A stretch of DNA of 64,000 nt from Thermasporomyces composti (GTDB taxonomy: Bacteria > Actinomycetota > Actinomycetes > Propionibacteriales > Actinopolymorphaceae): assembly GCF_003386795.1 (NCBI RefSeq), contig NZ_QTUC01000001.1, positions 124,001-188,000 on the forward strand, read 5' to 3'. Position numbers and translations under genes: made by a program. Position 1 is the stretch's first letter. Each line of letters starts with the position of its first letter. This document shows positions 29,018 to 37,245 of this stretch, piece after piece. The notes beneath the pieces were generated by a model. It saw only the letters and a list, made by a program, of their open reading frames with translations. It did not search any database and was not told the origin of the DNA.

Positions 29018-29638
29018 ATGAGTCCGCAGAGCACGGCGGGGACACGGAGTGGCGGGTCGGCCACTCCTACCCGCTGGCGTACCGTCGACATCATCGTCGC
29101 GGCCGTGATCGGGGTCGCGTTCGGCGTCGTCTTCGCCGGTTGGAACGCGTTGTGGGCGGCGACCAGCCCTGTGTTCACCGGGTTCCCACCAGCGCAAGCG
29201 TTCCTGTACGGCATGTGGCTGGTACCGGGCGTCCTGGGCGGTCTCGTCGTCCGTAAGCCTGGTGCCGCGGTCTTCACCGAGCTCGTCGCCGCCTCCGTCT
29301 CGGTGTTCTTCGGCGCGCCGGCGCCCACAATGATCATCCTGTACGGCCTGCTCCAAGGCCTCGGCGCCGAAGTGGTCTACGCGACCTTCCGGTATCGCTC
29401 GTGGCGTCCCACCGTCGCCCTCCTGGCGGGCGTCGGTGCGGGGCTCGTCCCGGCGATCCTCGACAACGTCCTCTACAACGCCGGGTGGGCACCGAGCTGG
29501 ATGCTCGTCTACGGCGTCCTCGTGGTGCTCAGCAGCCTGGCGCTCGCGGGTGGCGGAAGCCTCCTCCTGGTCCGAGCGCTGGCTCGCACCGGCGTGCTGG
29601 CGCCCTTCGCCTCTGGCCGTGAGCAGTCGGCGACATGA
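29018..29638 (+). CDS. ykoE: ECF transporter S component, YkoE type
   Basis: 206 aa with about five to six hydrophobic helices; the first begins near residue 25 (TVDIIVAAVIGVAFGVVF). Substrate-binding subunit for thiamine or its hydroxymethylpyrimidine precursor, supported by the TPP riboswitch and by the ykoD/ykoC genes that follow. 4-nt overlap with ykoD. Confidence 0.9.
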   Translation: MSPQSTAGTRSGGSATPTRWRTVDIIVAAVIGVAFGVVFAGWNALWAATSPVFTGFPPAQAFLYGMWLVPGVLGGLVVRKPGAAVFTELVAASVSVFFGAPAPTMIILYGLLQGLGAEVVYATFRYRSWRPTVALLAGVGAGLVPAILDNVLYNAGWAPSWMLVYGVLVVLSSLALAGGGSLLLVRALARTGVLAPFASGREQSAT

Positions 29639-31236
29639 GGTACGGGCTGAGCCAGAAGCTCGTTCGAGACCCAGGCACACGCGAGGACTGTGGGCCGCGT
29701 CGGGATCATCATGGTGCGGCACGCCGCACGCCGGCCCGGATCGCGGCTCGAGGATGGGGCTACCGACACGCCGGGCGTACCACGTGGGCGATCCGCAATC
29801 TCGACCTGTCGGTGGATCCCGGCGAGCGTGTGCTGCTCGCCGGGCCCTCCGGCGCGGGCAAGAGCACCTTGCTCGCTGGCCTGGCTGGGCTGCTCGACAC
29901 CGACCAGGCGGGTGAGACGGAGGGAACGCTCCTGGTCGACGACGCGCCCCCGGTGCACGTGCGTGACCGGATCGGCATGGTTTTCCAAGACCCGGAGACG
30001 CAGTTGGTCATGGCGCGAGCCGGTGACGACGTGGCCTTCGGGCTGGAGAACCACGCCGTGCCCACCGAAGAGATCTGGCCGCGGGTGGACGCCGCCCTCG
30101 CTCGCGTGGGATTCCCCTACGACCGCGATCACCCCACTGGCCGGCTCTCCGGCGGCGAGAAGCAGCGGCTGGTCCTCGCCGGCATCATCGCCTTGCAGCC
30201 TTCGCTTCTGCTGCTGGACGAGCCCACCGCGAACCTCGACCCGGAGGGCGCCACCCTCGTGCGGTCGACCATCGCCCGGCTGGTGGACGACCGGCGAACG
30301 ACTCTCGTCGTCGTCGACCACCGTGTCGAGGACTGGCTCGATCTGGTCGACCGGGTGATCGTCCTGGATCGGCAAGGAGAGCTGCTGGCGGACGGCCCGG
30401 CGACGACCGTCTTCACCCGCGAGGCCGACCGCCTGGCCGCCGCCGGTGTGTGGACGCCGAGTCCACGACCCGTCGACCGCCGTCGGCCTCGGGCGATCGA
30501 CGGCGAGGAGTTGCTCGTCGGTGACCGGCTCTCCTACACCTACCCCGGCGCCGCACGGGAGGCGGTCAGCGAGGCATCCGTGTGCCTCCGCGCGGGTGAG
30601 ATCGTGGCCGTGACGGGACCCAACGGGTCGGGCAAGTCCACGCTCGCCATGCTGCTTGCCGGTTTGCTCGCGCCCACCGCGGGGGAGGCCCGGGCCGGAG
30701 CCGGCCTCCACGACCGTGTGCGGTCACTGACGAACGGTCGCGCGACGATTGATCGTCGCATCCTGGGGCGGCCGCTGCATCGATGGCGGGCACGCGACCT
30801 CGTGTGTGCCGTCGGCACGGTCTTCCAGAATCCCGAGCACCAGTTCCTCACCGGGACCGTCCGCGCCGAGCTCGCCTTGGGGCCTCGGGCTGCCGGTCGG
30901 TCCGCGAGCGAGACCCGCGGCATCGTGGACACTCTGCTCGAGCGCTTGCAGCTCGTCCACGTCGCCGACGCGAATCCCTTCACCCTGTCAGGTGGGGAGA
31001 AGCGGCGGCTGTCGGTGGCGACCGCGCTCGCCAGCATGCCGACCGTGCTGGTGCTGGATGAGCCGACGTTCGGGCAGGACCGGCGAACCTGGTCGGAGAT
31101 GGTGGACTTGCTCGGCGAGCTCCGCGACACCGGTCACGCTCTGTGCTGCGTGAGCCATGACGTCGAGTTCGTCACCGCCGTGGCCGACCGTGAGATCGCG
31201 GTCAGGACTGGATCGGTGATGTCAGCGGCGGGCTGA
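29635..31236 (+). CDS. ykoD: ECF transporter duplicated ATPase, YkoD type
   Basis: 533 aa, two ABC ATPase domains in one chain. Domain 1: GPSGAGKST (~72-80), LSGGEKQRL, LLLLDEPTANLD. Domain 2: GPNGSGKST (~326-334), LSGGEKRRL, VLVLDEPTFGQD. The fused ATPase pair replaces the separate EcfA/EcfA' subunits. The first ~35 residues are not ABC-like, so the true start could be internal, but the 4-nt overlap supports the annotated ATG. Confidence 0.9.
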   Translation: MRYGLSQKLVRDPGTREDCGPRRDHHGAARRTPARIAARGWGYRHAGRTTWAIRNLDLSVDPGERVLLAGPSGAGKSTLLAGLAGLLDTDQAGETEGTLLVDDAPPVHVRDRIGMVFQDPETQLVMARAGDDVAFGLENHAVPTEEIWPRVDAALARVGFPYDRDHPTGRLSGGEKQRLVLAGIIALQPSLLLLDEPTANLDPEGATLVRSTIARLVDDRRTTLVVVDHRVEDWLDLVDRVIVLDRQGELLADGPATTVFTREADRLAAAGVWTPSPRPVDRRRPRAIDGEELLVGDRLSYTYPGAAREAVSEASVCLRAGEIVAVTGPNGSGKSTLAMLLAGLLAPTAGEARAGAGLHDRVRSLTNGRATIDRRILGRPLHRWRARDLVCAVGTVFQNPEHQFLTGTVRAELALGPRAAGRSASETRGIVDTLLERLQLVHVADANPFTLSGGEKRRLSVATALASMPTVLVLDEPTFGQDRRTWSEMVDLLGELRDTGHALCCVSHDVEFVTAVADREIAVRTGSVMSAAG

Positions 31237-31246
31237 CGGTGGTGTC

Positions 31247-32053
31247 ATGAGTGTGTTGACAGAGCCCATCGTGGCGGATCCGAACGCGCCGATCACCCGG
31301 TTGAACCCCGTCGCCAAGCTCGCCGCGGCGTTGGTGATCGCCGTCGGTCTGCTCCCCACCGGGGATCCGCTGACCCCGGCGCTGGTACTGACCGTCGAGC
31401 TTCTCGCCATCGCGGTCGCGGGCGTGCGGTGGCGGGTCTTCCTTCGTCGGCTCTGGCTGCTGTTCGTCACGATGGCGGGTCTGTGTGTCTCGACCCTGAT
31501 GTTCACCGACGAGCGCGGAGGTACCGTGCTGGTCGACGCCGGGCCCTTGCTGGTGACGAGCGACAGCGTGCTCACGGCGACGGCGATGGGCCTGCGTGTG
31601 ATCGCGATCGCCCTGCCGGGGGTCTTGGTCTTCGCCTCCACCGATCCGACGGAGTTCGCTGACGCGCTGGTCCAGCACCTGCGGACCCCACCCCGGTTCA
31701 CCTTCGGCGCTCTCGCGGCGTTCCGGCTCCTGCCCGTGCTCGGCGACGAGTGGCGCATGATCATGCTGGCCCGACGTGCTCGCGGCGTCGACCCTGGTCG
31801 CTCCCCGTGGGGACGGGTCCGCCTGTTCGGGTCGGCGGTGTTCGCGCTGCTGGTGGGCGCGATCCGCCGCGGCGTACGGCTGGCCACCGCCATGGACTCA
31901 CGCGGCTTCACTCTTCGGCGTGACCGCACGGTGGCCAGGCCACGGGACTTCCGGGCCGTCGACGTCGCGCTGATCGCCGCCAGCTGTGTCGTCGTGGTCG
32001 GTGCGACCGCCGTGAGCGTCTGGCTGGGGACGTGGCGGTTCGTGTTCTTCTAG
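31247..32053 (+). CDS. ykoC: ECF transporter T component, YkoC type
   Basis: 268 aa, CbiQ/EcfT family. N-terminal PITRLNPVAKL, several transmembrane helices, and the coupling motif ARRARGVD (around 181) that docks to the ATPases. It starts 10 nt after ykoD. Completes the YkoEDC transporter. Confidence 0.9.
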   Translation: MSVLTEPIVADPNAPITRLNPVAKLAAALVIAVGLLPTGDPLTPALVLTVELLAIAVAGVRWRVFLRRLWLLFVTMAGLCVSTLMFTDERGGTVLVDAGPLLVTSDSVLTATAMGLRVIAIALPGVLVFASTDPTEFADALVQHLRTPPRFTFGALAAFRLLPVLGDEWRMIMLARRARGVDPGRSPWGRVRLFGSAVFALLVGAIRRGVRLATAMDSRGFTLRRDRTVARPRDFRAVDVALIAASCVVVVGATAVSVWLGTWRFVFF

Positions 32054-32108
32054 TCGGCCGTACCGACCACGAGCACCTTCTGTGCTGGCTCGGGGCACAC
32101 GATGACGA

Positions 32109-32321
32109 CTAGGCACGTTCGAAGGTGCCGGCGCGAACTCCTCGGACGAAGGAGGACCACGCGCCGACGGAGAACGTCAGGACAGGTCCGTGACGATCCG
32201 CGGAATCGCGCACCGCGATTCGCTCGTCGAAGACGCCGACCTCCACACAGCTGGAGCCATTGGCGCAGTAGCTGCTCGTGCGCCAGGTGAGGCGGGATGA
32301 ATCAACGGTGGGCTCTCGCAT
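32109..32321 (-). CDS. DUF397 protein
   Basis: 70 aa. Typical DUF397: LTWRTSSYCANGSSCVEV, then VAVRDS-like IAVRDSADRHGPVLTFS and WSSFVRGVRAG. Small cytoplasmic partner of XRE/DUF5753 regulators in actinobacteria (WhiJ-like systems), here 34 nt downstream of such a regulator. The pair probably acts as a developmental or stress switch, possibly antagonistically. Confidence 0.9.
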   Translation of the reverse strand: MREPTVDSSRLTWRTSSYCANGSSCVEVGVFDERIAVRDSADRHGPVLTFSVGAWSSFVRGVRAGTFERA

Positions 32322-32355
32322 CTGTTCTCCTCGCCCCCATCAGCTGACGATCACC

Positions 32356-33231
32356 TCAGCTGTTCATGACTTTCTCGGCCGCCTGCGCGAGGTACTCGAG
32401 TGAACTCGCTGGACTGAGTGCCATGGCACGCAAGTGGTCGAACGCCAAGCTGTACCGGTAGATCTCCACATGACTTTCGACATACCGGTTTGCCGTCATC
32501 GTCTCGACGTAAACCACATCCGGCTCGTGCGGACTCGGAAACTCCAAGATGTGGAAGGCCCCCGTGGTCCCCGGATGAGCGCCGGCGGAAACCGGAAGGA
32601 TTTGCAGCGTGACGTTGTCGAGACTGGCGAGCTCCCGAAGCTTCTCGTACTGCTCGGCCATGATCTTCGGCGATCCGACCATCCACATGAGCGCTGGCTC
32701 GGCGATCACCGTCCAAAACCGCAGCGGTTTGTCCTCGCGCGTCAGTACCTGCTGCCGAGTCATGCGGACCTCCACCCGACGCTCGATCTCCGCGGGCGAG
32801 GACAGGCCCATGACGCCGGCGCGAATCACCTCGCGCGCGTAGCTCTCGGTCTGCATCAGGCCATGGATGACGTGCGCGTCGTAGCAGCGCATGCCCGCGA
32901 GCTGGGCTTCCACCTCGATGTAGTCGATGTAGTCGCTTGGAACGAATTCCGCGTAGGCGTCCCACCATCCCTTCGTCCGCGCGGTCCGGGACTTGCTCAG
33001 CAGGGCGGTGCGACGTTCACCCGTCACCTCGTACAGGTCCAGCAGACGGCTGAGGTCCTTCGCGCTGATTCCGACGACCGCCGTCTCGATACGACTGATC
33101 TTGGCCACTGACCAGCCGAGCCGCTGCGCGACGTCCTCGAGCGTCAGCCGCGCCCGTTCTCGAAGCAGCCGAAGCTCCGCGGCCAGGCGGCGTCGTTGGA
33201 TCGTCGGAGGTTTCGGATTCGGTCTCGACAT
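32356..33231 (-). CDS. XRE-family regulator with DUF5753 sensor domain
   Basis: 291 aa. N-terminal HTH LRLLRERARLTLEDVAQRLG (about 19-42) and a C-terminal DUF5753 domain (~95-285) with YIEVEAQLAG, IHGLMQTESYAR and GAFHILEFP. Divergent from a two-gene unit on the plus strand; the shared 200-bp region is unusually AT-rich (33330-33360), the likely control site. Confidence 0.9.
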   Translation of the reverse strand: MSRPNPKPPTIQRRRLAAELRLLRERARLTLEDVAQRLGWSVAKISRIETAVVGISAKDLSRLLDLYEVTGERRTALLSKSRTARTKGWWDAYAEFVPSDYIDYIEVEAQLAGMRCYDAHVIHGLMQTESYAREVIRAGVMGLSSPAEIERRVEVRMTRQQVLTREDKPLRFWTVIAEPALMWMVGSPKIMAEQYEKLRELASLDNVTLQILPVSAGAHPGTTGAFHILEFPSPHEPDVVYVETMTANRYVESHVEIYRYSLAFDHLRAMALSPASSLEYLAQAAEKVMNS

Positions 33232-33433
33232 CGTCTCTTCCAGTCAGTCAGGGACGGCCCTCGGCGGTTCGGCCATCGGCGACTGTGACCACCGGTAACA
33301 GGATCGTCACGTTGGGTACTGAACGACACAAGTGCAAATTTACGCATACATGTTGTGCTGTGGGGTACTGGAGTTTACGGTCGGTATCAGCGCAGTGCCA
33401 CAGCGCAAACACCTCGGCGAGGAGGTCCGTGCG

Positions 33434-33769
33434 ATGGCATCGACGTCACCAAGCTTCGCGTGGCAGACCGGTCGAAAGCCAGCGTCCGAAGCTGACGTCT
33501 GGTTCCTTGTCACCAATTACGGCCAGGCGGACCGCCCGGAGGATGAGCTCGACCGTCGAGCCCGAGACTTGGCCGCGATCCATCGGCCCGACCGCGAGGC
33601 GGTGCACTGGCGTCGACGCTGGGGCGTCCTCCCCTGGCCGGAGCTCCACCAGCCGCTGTGCGTCTTCTGCAAGCGAAAGTGGCTATGCCCACCCGCAGCC
33701 TGGGCCCACGCCCGGCTCTCCACGCTCGGAAGTTTCCGTCGCGAGCACCTATGCGAGGAGCGACCTTGA
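33434..33769 (+). CDS. Hypothetical cysteine-containing protein
   Basis: 111 aa from an ATG with GAGGAGG 8 nt upstream; an in-frame GTG 102 nt earlier has no ribosome site. The C-terminal half has CVFCKRKWLCP and a later Cys (HLCEERP), a possible zinc-binding cluster; the middle is rich in W, R and D. No family recognised. It ends on the start of the following gene (TTGA overlap), so both are coupled and face the XRE/DUF397 pair. Confidence 0.65.
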   Translation: MASTSPSFAWQTGRKPASEADVWFLVTNYGQADRPEDELDRRARDLAAIHRPDREAVHWRRRWGVLPWPELHQPLCVFCKRKWLCPPAAWAHARLSTLGSFRREHLCEERP

Positions 33770-34476
33770 CGCCTACGACGTCGCGAGACGGCGGCCGGGC
33801 GGTCACCGCTCCCGGCACGCGCACCCCCGTCGTTCTCAAGCTGGGACCCGGTGATCCAGAACCCACCGGCCATGCCGACTACGACGAGGTCATCGCAACC
33901 GTCCCCGTCCGCGAGATTCCCTACAGCTGGGTGCGACTCGTTCGTCCCGGCGGCACGCTGCACGTGTCGTGGCTCAATCCGTTCTCGGGACCGGCCACGG
34001 CTCGTCTCACCGTCGTCCCCGAAGGCCGCGCCTCCGGTCACTTCGTCGAGATGGCCGACCACCCGCCTGCCGAGGAGGTCCCCTCGGTCGTGCGGCAGGC
34101 GGAGCTGTCAGTCCCCTGGTATCGCACCACGACCAGCCTCGATCCCGAGGTGATCTGGTCCGACCCTGCCGCGCTGTTCGCTCTCGGTATCCGACTCCCC
34201 CGCTTGCGTTGCGCACAGACCAGCGTGGGACGCGGGCAGGTGCGGCGGTGGGTCCACGACACGACCTCGGCGGCCTGCGCCGTCGTCACGCCATCGGGGG
34301 CGATCACGGTCGAGCAGCACGGTCCGCAGCTGCTCTGGCGGGAGGTCGAGGCCGCCTATCAGTGGTGGGAGGAGCAAGGCCGCCCGGAGTTCCACCGGTT
34401 CGGCTTGAGCGTCACGTCCTTCGGGCAATTCGCTTGGCTGGACGACCGTTGCTCAGGACGAATCTGGCGGGTGTGA
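33766..34476 (+). CDS. PCMT-like methyltransferase lacking its SAM-binding half
   Basis: 236 aa from TTG with GAGGAG 5 nt upstream (ATG at 33751 is the alternative). The segment YDEVIATVPVREIPYSWVRL followed by VRPGGTLHVSW corresponds to the post-motif-II/III region of protein-L-isoaspartate methyltransferase relatives. The preceding Rossmann motif I (GxGxG) is absent: only ~35 unrelated residues come before it. The C-terminal half (WSDPAALFAL, WREVEAAYQWWEEQGRPEF) resembles the extension of actinobacterial PCMT-like enzymes. So it is either a degenerate fragment or a repurposed non-catalytic domain. Confidence 0.6.
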   Translation: MTPTTSRDGGRAVTAPGTRTPVVLKLGPGDPEPTGHADYDEVIATVPVREIPYSWVRLVRPGGTLHVSWLNPFSGPATARLTVVPEGRASGHFVEMADHPPAEEVPSVVRQAELSVPWYRTTTSLDPEVIWSDPAALFALGIRLPRLRCAQTSVGRGQVRRWVHDTTSAACAVVTPSGAITVEQHGPQLLWREVEAAYQWWEEQGRPEFHRFGLSVTSFGQFAWLDDRCSGRIWRV

Positions 34477-34623
34477 ATCGGGCGGACGCGGCATTCCGCC
34501 TTTCCCGTCCGTAACCGTGCGTCATGACACGAGAGTTTCGGTGAAGTCTCCCCAGTGATCGCGCCACCCCACTTACGATGAGCGACATTGGTGCGACAAA
34601 GGCACGAGCACGGGGAGACATTC

Positions 34624-34740
34624 ATGCTGAGCGCCGGCGCCACCCAGGTGGTGAGACATCAGGCTGACCACGGACTGGCGCAGTCTCGTCCCGCCACCCG
34701 CGACGGTGGCGGAGCGGTGGCGGAGCGGTCACGCCGATGA
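34624..34740 (+). CDS. Possible 38-aa leader ORF coupled to the membrane protein
   Basis: Starts at an ATG with GGGGAG 8 nt upstream and ends with TGA in a 4-nt overlap (ATGA) with the following gene. The coding region includes a GGTGGCGGAGC direct repeat. No family. It could be a translated leader that delivers ribosomes to the next gene, which has no good ribosome site of its own. Confidence 0.35.
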   Translation: MLSAGATQVVRHQADHGLAQSRPATRDGGGAVAERSRR

Positions 34741-36344
34741 CGCGCCTGCTTCCCGCGGAGACCACCCTCGCTCCCCCGCGGCACGACGGCAGGCTCGGCC
34801 GGCGTGAGCGTGGCGGTGGTCTTCTCACCGCCGCAGTGGGGGCGGTGCTCGCCGTGGGTGTGGCAGTGGTGGAGTTCACCTATCGGGTGACGCCTTTTCC
34901 CTCCGACCAGATCAACTACTTCGAAGCAGCCTCGACCTTTCCCAGTCATCCGACCTACGCCGGACTACACCAATTCCTCCGGCACGGATTGATCTTGCCG
35001 ATCCGGGCTGCGCAGGAGATATTCGGCTATTCCCAAGCGGCCTTCCTCGTCGTCCCCATGCTTGCGGGCGTCGCCCTCGCCGTCGCCGTGTATCTCCTCG
35101 GAGTCCTCCTGCTGGGCAGCCGGACCGTGGGCGTCGCCGCGGCGGTGTTGACCGTCGGCAACAGTGTGGTCTTCCCCGACCTCACCCAGCCGCTCCCCGA
35201 CTTGATGGCGACGAGCCTGATGGCGTGGGCCGTCGTGCTCGCGCTCGCGATCCGGCAGCGACGACGGCTCGTCACGGGCAGGCCGTGGCGACTCGCGCTG
35301 GCGCTGGTGGGCGTCGGGCTCCTCATGGGCTGGAGCTATCTCGTCCGTGAGTACATCGTCTTCCTGTGGCCGCTGGTTCCCCTCCTGCTGGTGGGACGCG
35401 TTCGAGCGCGAACTCTGGTCTGGGTCGTCGTCCCACTCGCCCTCATCGGAATCGGCGAGGTCCTCGTCAACGGCGCCGTCTTCGACCAGCCGTTCGCTCG
35501 GTTCCAGGCGTCAGCGGCCCACGGAAGTCAGCCCTCCCCCGTCGACGACCACATCGGCCACGACCGCGTGTGGTACCTCGCGCAGCTGCCCACGATCCTG
35601 GCCGGCACACCGGAGGGCCGGTGGCTGCTCGCCGCCCTCGTCGGCTGCGTCATCGGCGCGTTCTTCTCCCGCAAGCTGGCGTTCCTGCTGTGCTGGGCGC
35701 TGCTGTTCTACGTGCCGTTCGTGGCGCTGGGTGGCTTCCTCGACCCCAGCGAGCCCAAGCTGCGAATCGTCAAGGAGCGGTACTGGCTGCCGCTGCTTCC
35801 GGCGATCACCGTGAGCGCGGTCGCCGGCCTGTGGCTCCTGGTGCGTCGCATCGCCTCTTGGCTGCCGTTCCTCCGCCGGTACGCCACCGCTGTCGCCGCC
35901 GTCGCCACCATCGTGGCGGTGGCGTTCCCGGTGACGATCGCGCACCAGGCGCGGTCTGCCTCGGACGATCCAGACAACGCCAGCTACGCCGCCAACGGCG
36001 GGACGGGCCTGGAGCAGTTCCGGACGTGGCTCGCGGCGCACCCTGGCGAGGTCACCAGGTTGTGGGCGGAGAAGCGTACCTATCGTCTGGTGCGCGTCTT
36101 CGCGCACAGCCCGCTCCGCGGCACTCCGCTCTGGGACGGCGAGCTGGTGCTCTGGACACCGGGACAAGCACGCCACCCAGGTCCTGGGGACCACGTCGTG
36201 CTCTACAGCGCGCGGTCGACCCTGTGCAATGAGTGCAAGCTGAACGCATGGCGGCTGCTCGGCAATCCGCTCCAGATCCCGCGAGACTGGCAGCGGGTGT
36301 TCCTCTCCAGCGACCGGATGGTCGAGGTCTATCGAGTCCGCTGA
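34737..36344 (+). CDS. Polytopic membrane protein, GT-C glycosyltransferase-like
   Basis: 535 aa with about ten to eleven hydrophobic helices from residue 28 to ~395 and a soluble C-terminal ~130 residues. An acidic FPSDQINYFEAAS loop follows helix 1, the position of the catalytic acidic motif in GT-C/GT39-type enzymes that use polyprenyl-phosphate sugars. The C-terminal domain has CNECKLNAWRLLG. Likely cell-envelope glycosylation. Specific family not certain. Confidence 0.6.
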   Translation: MTRLLPAETTLAPPRHDGRLGRRERGGGLLTAAVGAVLAVGVAVVEFTYRVTPFPSDQINYFEAASTFPSHPTYAGLHQFLRHGLILPIRAAQEIFGYSQAAFLVVPMLAGVALAVAVYLLGVLLLGSRTVGVAAAVLTVGNSVVFPDLTQPLPDLMATSLMAWAVVLALAIRQRRRLVTGRPWRLALALVGVGLLMGWSYLVREYIVFLWPLVPLLLVGRVRARTLVWVVVPLALIGIGEVLVNGAVFDQPFARFQASAAHGSQPSPVDDHIGHDRVWYLAQLPTILAGTPEGRWLLAALVGCVIGAFFSRKLAFLLCWALLFYVPFVALGGFLDPSEPKLRIVKERYWLPLLPAITVSAVAGLWLLVRRIASWLPFLRRYATAVAAVATIVAVAFPVTIAHQARSASDDPDNASYAANGGTGLEQFRTWLAAHPGEVTRLWAEKRTYRLVRVFAHSPLRGTPLWDGELVLWTPGQARHPGPGDHVVLYSARSTLCNECKLNAWRLLGNPLQIPRDWQRVFLSSDRMVEVYRVR

Positions 36345-36511
36345 GGGACGGTCCCCTGACGAACCCGCCAGCGTGGCTCCGGAACGGCCCCGTCGAACCT
36401 CGCCGTCACCACTCCTCCGGCAGGCCGGCGATGCGAAGCACCGCTCGCCGCGATGGCCGGCCCCTCCAGGCCATCCGGCTCCGGTGTCGTCGACCGGTAC
36501 GGTCAGAGGAC

Positions 36512-37195
36512 GTGACGACGAACGATGTGACGACCCATCCTTCCACGAGTCTCACCGTCGCGGCCGTCCTGTTCGACCTGGACGGCACCCTGGTCGACTC
36601 CACGCAAGCCCTCGTGCGGGCGTGGACCCGGTGGGCGCTCCACTACGGAATCACCCGCGAGCAGCTCACCGCTGTTGTCGGTCACGGGCTCACCTCCGAG
36701 GCGATCATCGCGGCCCTCCTGCCACCCGACCAGGTGCCAGCCGCGCAGCGACACATCGAGGAGCTCGAGGCCAGCGACGTCGACGGGGTCACGGCGCTCC
36801 CGGGCGCACGAGAGCTCCTCGCGGCTCTGCCGACCGACCGGTGGGCCGTCGTCACGTCTGGGACACGTGCCGTGGCGAGCGCACGGCTGCGGGCCGCCGG
36901 CCTCAGCTGCTCATGCCTCGTGACCGCGGACGACGTGCGCCGAGGCAAACCCGACCCCGAGCCGTACCTGGTCGGTGCCGCCCAGCTCGGCGTCCCACCC
37001 GAGCGGTGCCTGGTGGTGGAGGACGCCCCCGCCGGTCTCGCCGCCGCCCGCGCCGCCGGGATGCGGTCGGTGGGGGTCACGACCCACCACAGCCCCGTCG
37101 AGCTCGACGCCGACGTGGTAATCGACACCCTCGAGCGACTCCAGGTCCAGGTCGACGACGACGTTCTCACCGTCACGGTCAGGCCCGCGCCCTAG
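36512..37195 (+). CDS. HAD-superfamily phosphatase (phosphoglycolate phosphatase-like)
   Basis: 227 aa. Motif I FDLDGTLVDS (residues ~21-30), motif II VVTSGT, motif III lysine in RRGKPDPEPY, motif IV VVEDAPAGLAAARAAG. The cap domain is small alpha-helical, as in sugar-phosphate phosphatases. It may start at GTG 36512 or 36527; the AGAGGA site fits neither perfectly. Convergent with the GH15 gene. Substrate unknown. Confidence 0.85.
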   Translation: MTTNDVTTHPSTSLTVAAVLFDLDGTLVDSTQALVRAWTRWALHYGITREQLTAVVGHGLTSEAIIAALLPPDQVPAAQRHIEELEASDVDGVTALPGARELLAALPTDRWAVVTSGTRAVASARLRAAGLSCSCLVTADDVRRGKPDPEPYLVGAAQLGVPPERCLVVEDAPAGLAAARAAGMRSVGVTTHHSPVELDADVVIDTLERLQVQVDDDVLTVTVRPAP

Positions 37196-37217
37196 CTCCG
37201 GTCCCCTAGCTCCGGTC
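37191..37217. repeat. 14-bp-period tandem duplication over the HAD stop
   Basis: CCTAGCTCCGGTC occurs at 37191-37203 and again at 37205-37217, spanning the TAG stop of the HAD gene. A recent slippage event. Confidence 0.75.
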
Positions 37218-37245
37218 ACCGCCGCACCCCCGCCACGACCGGCCC

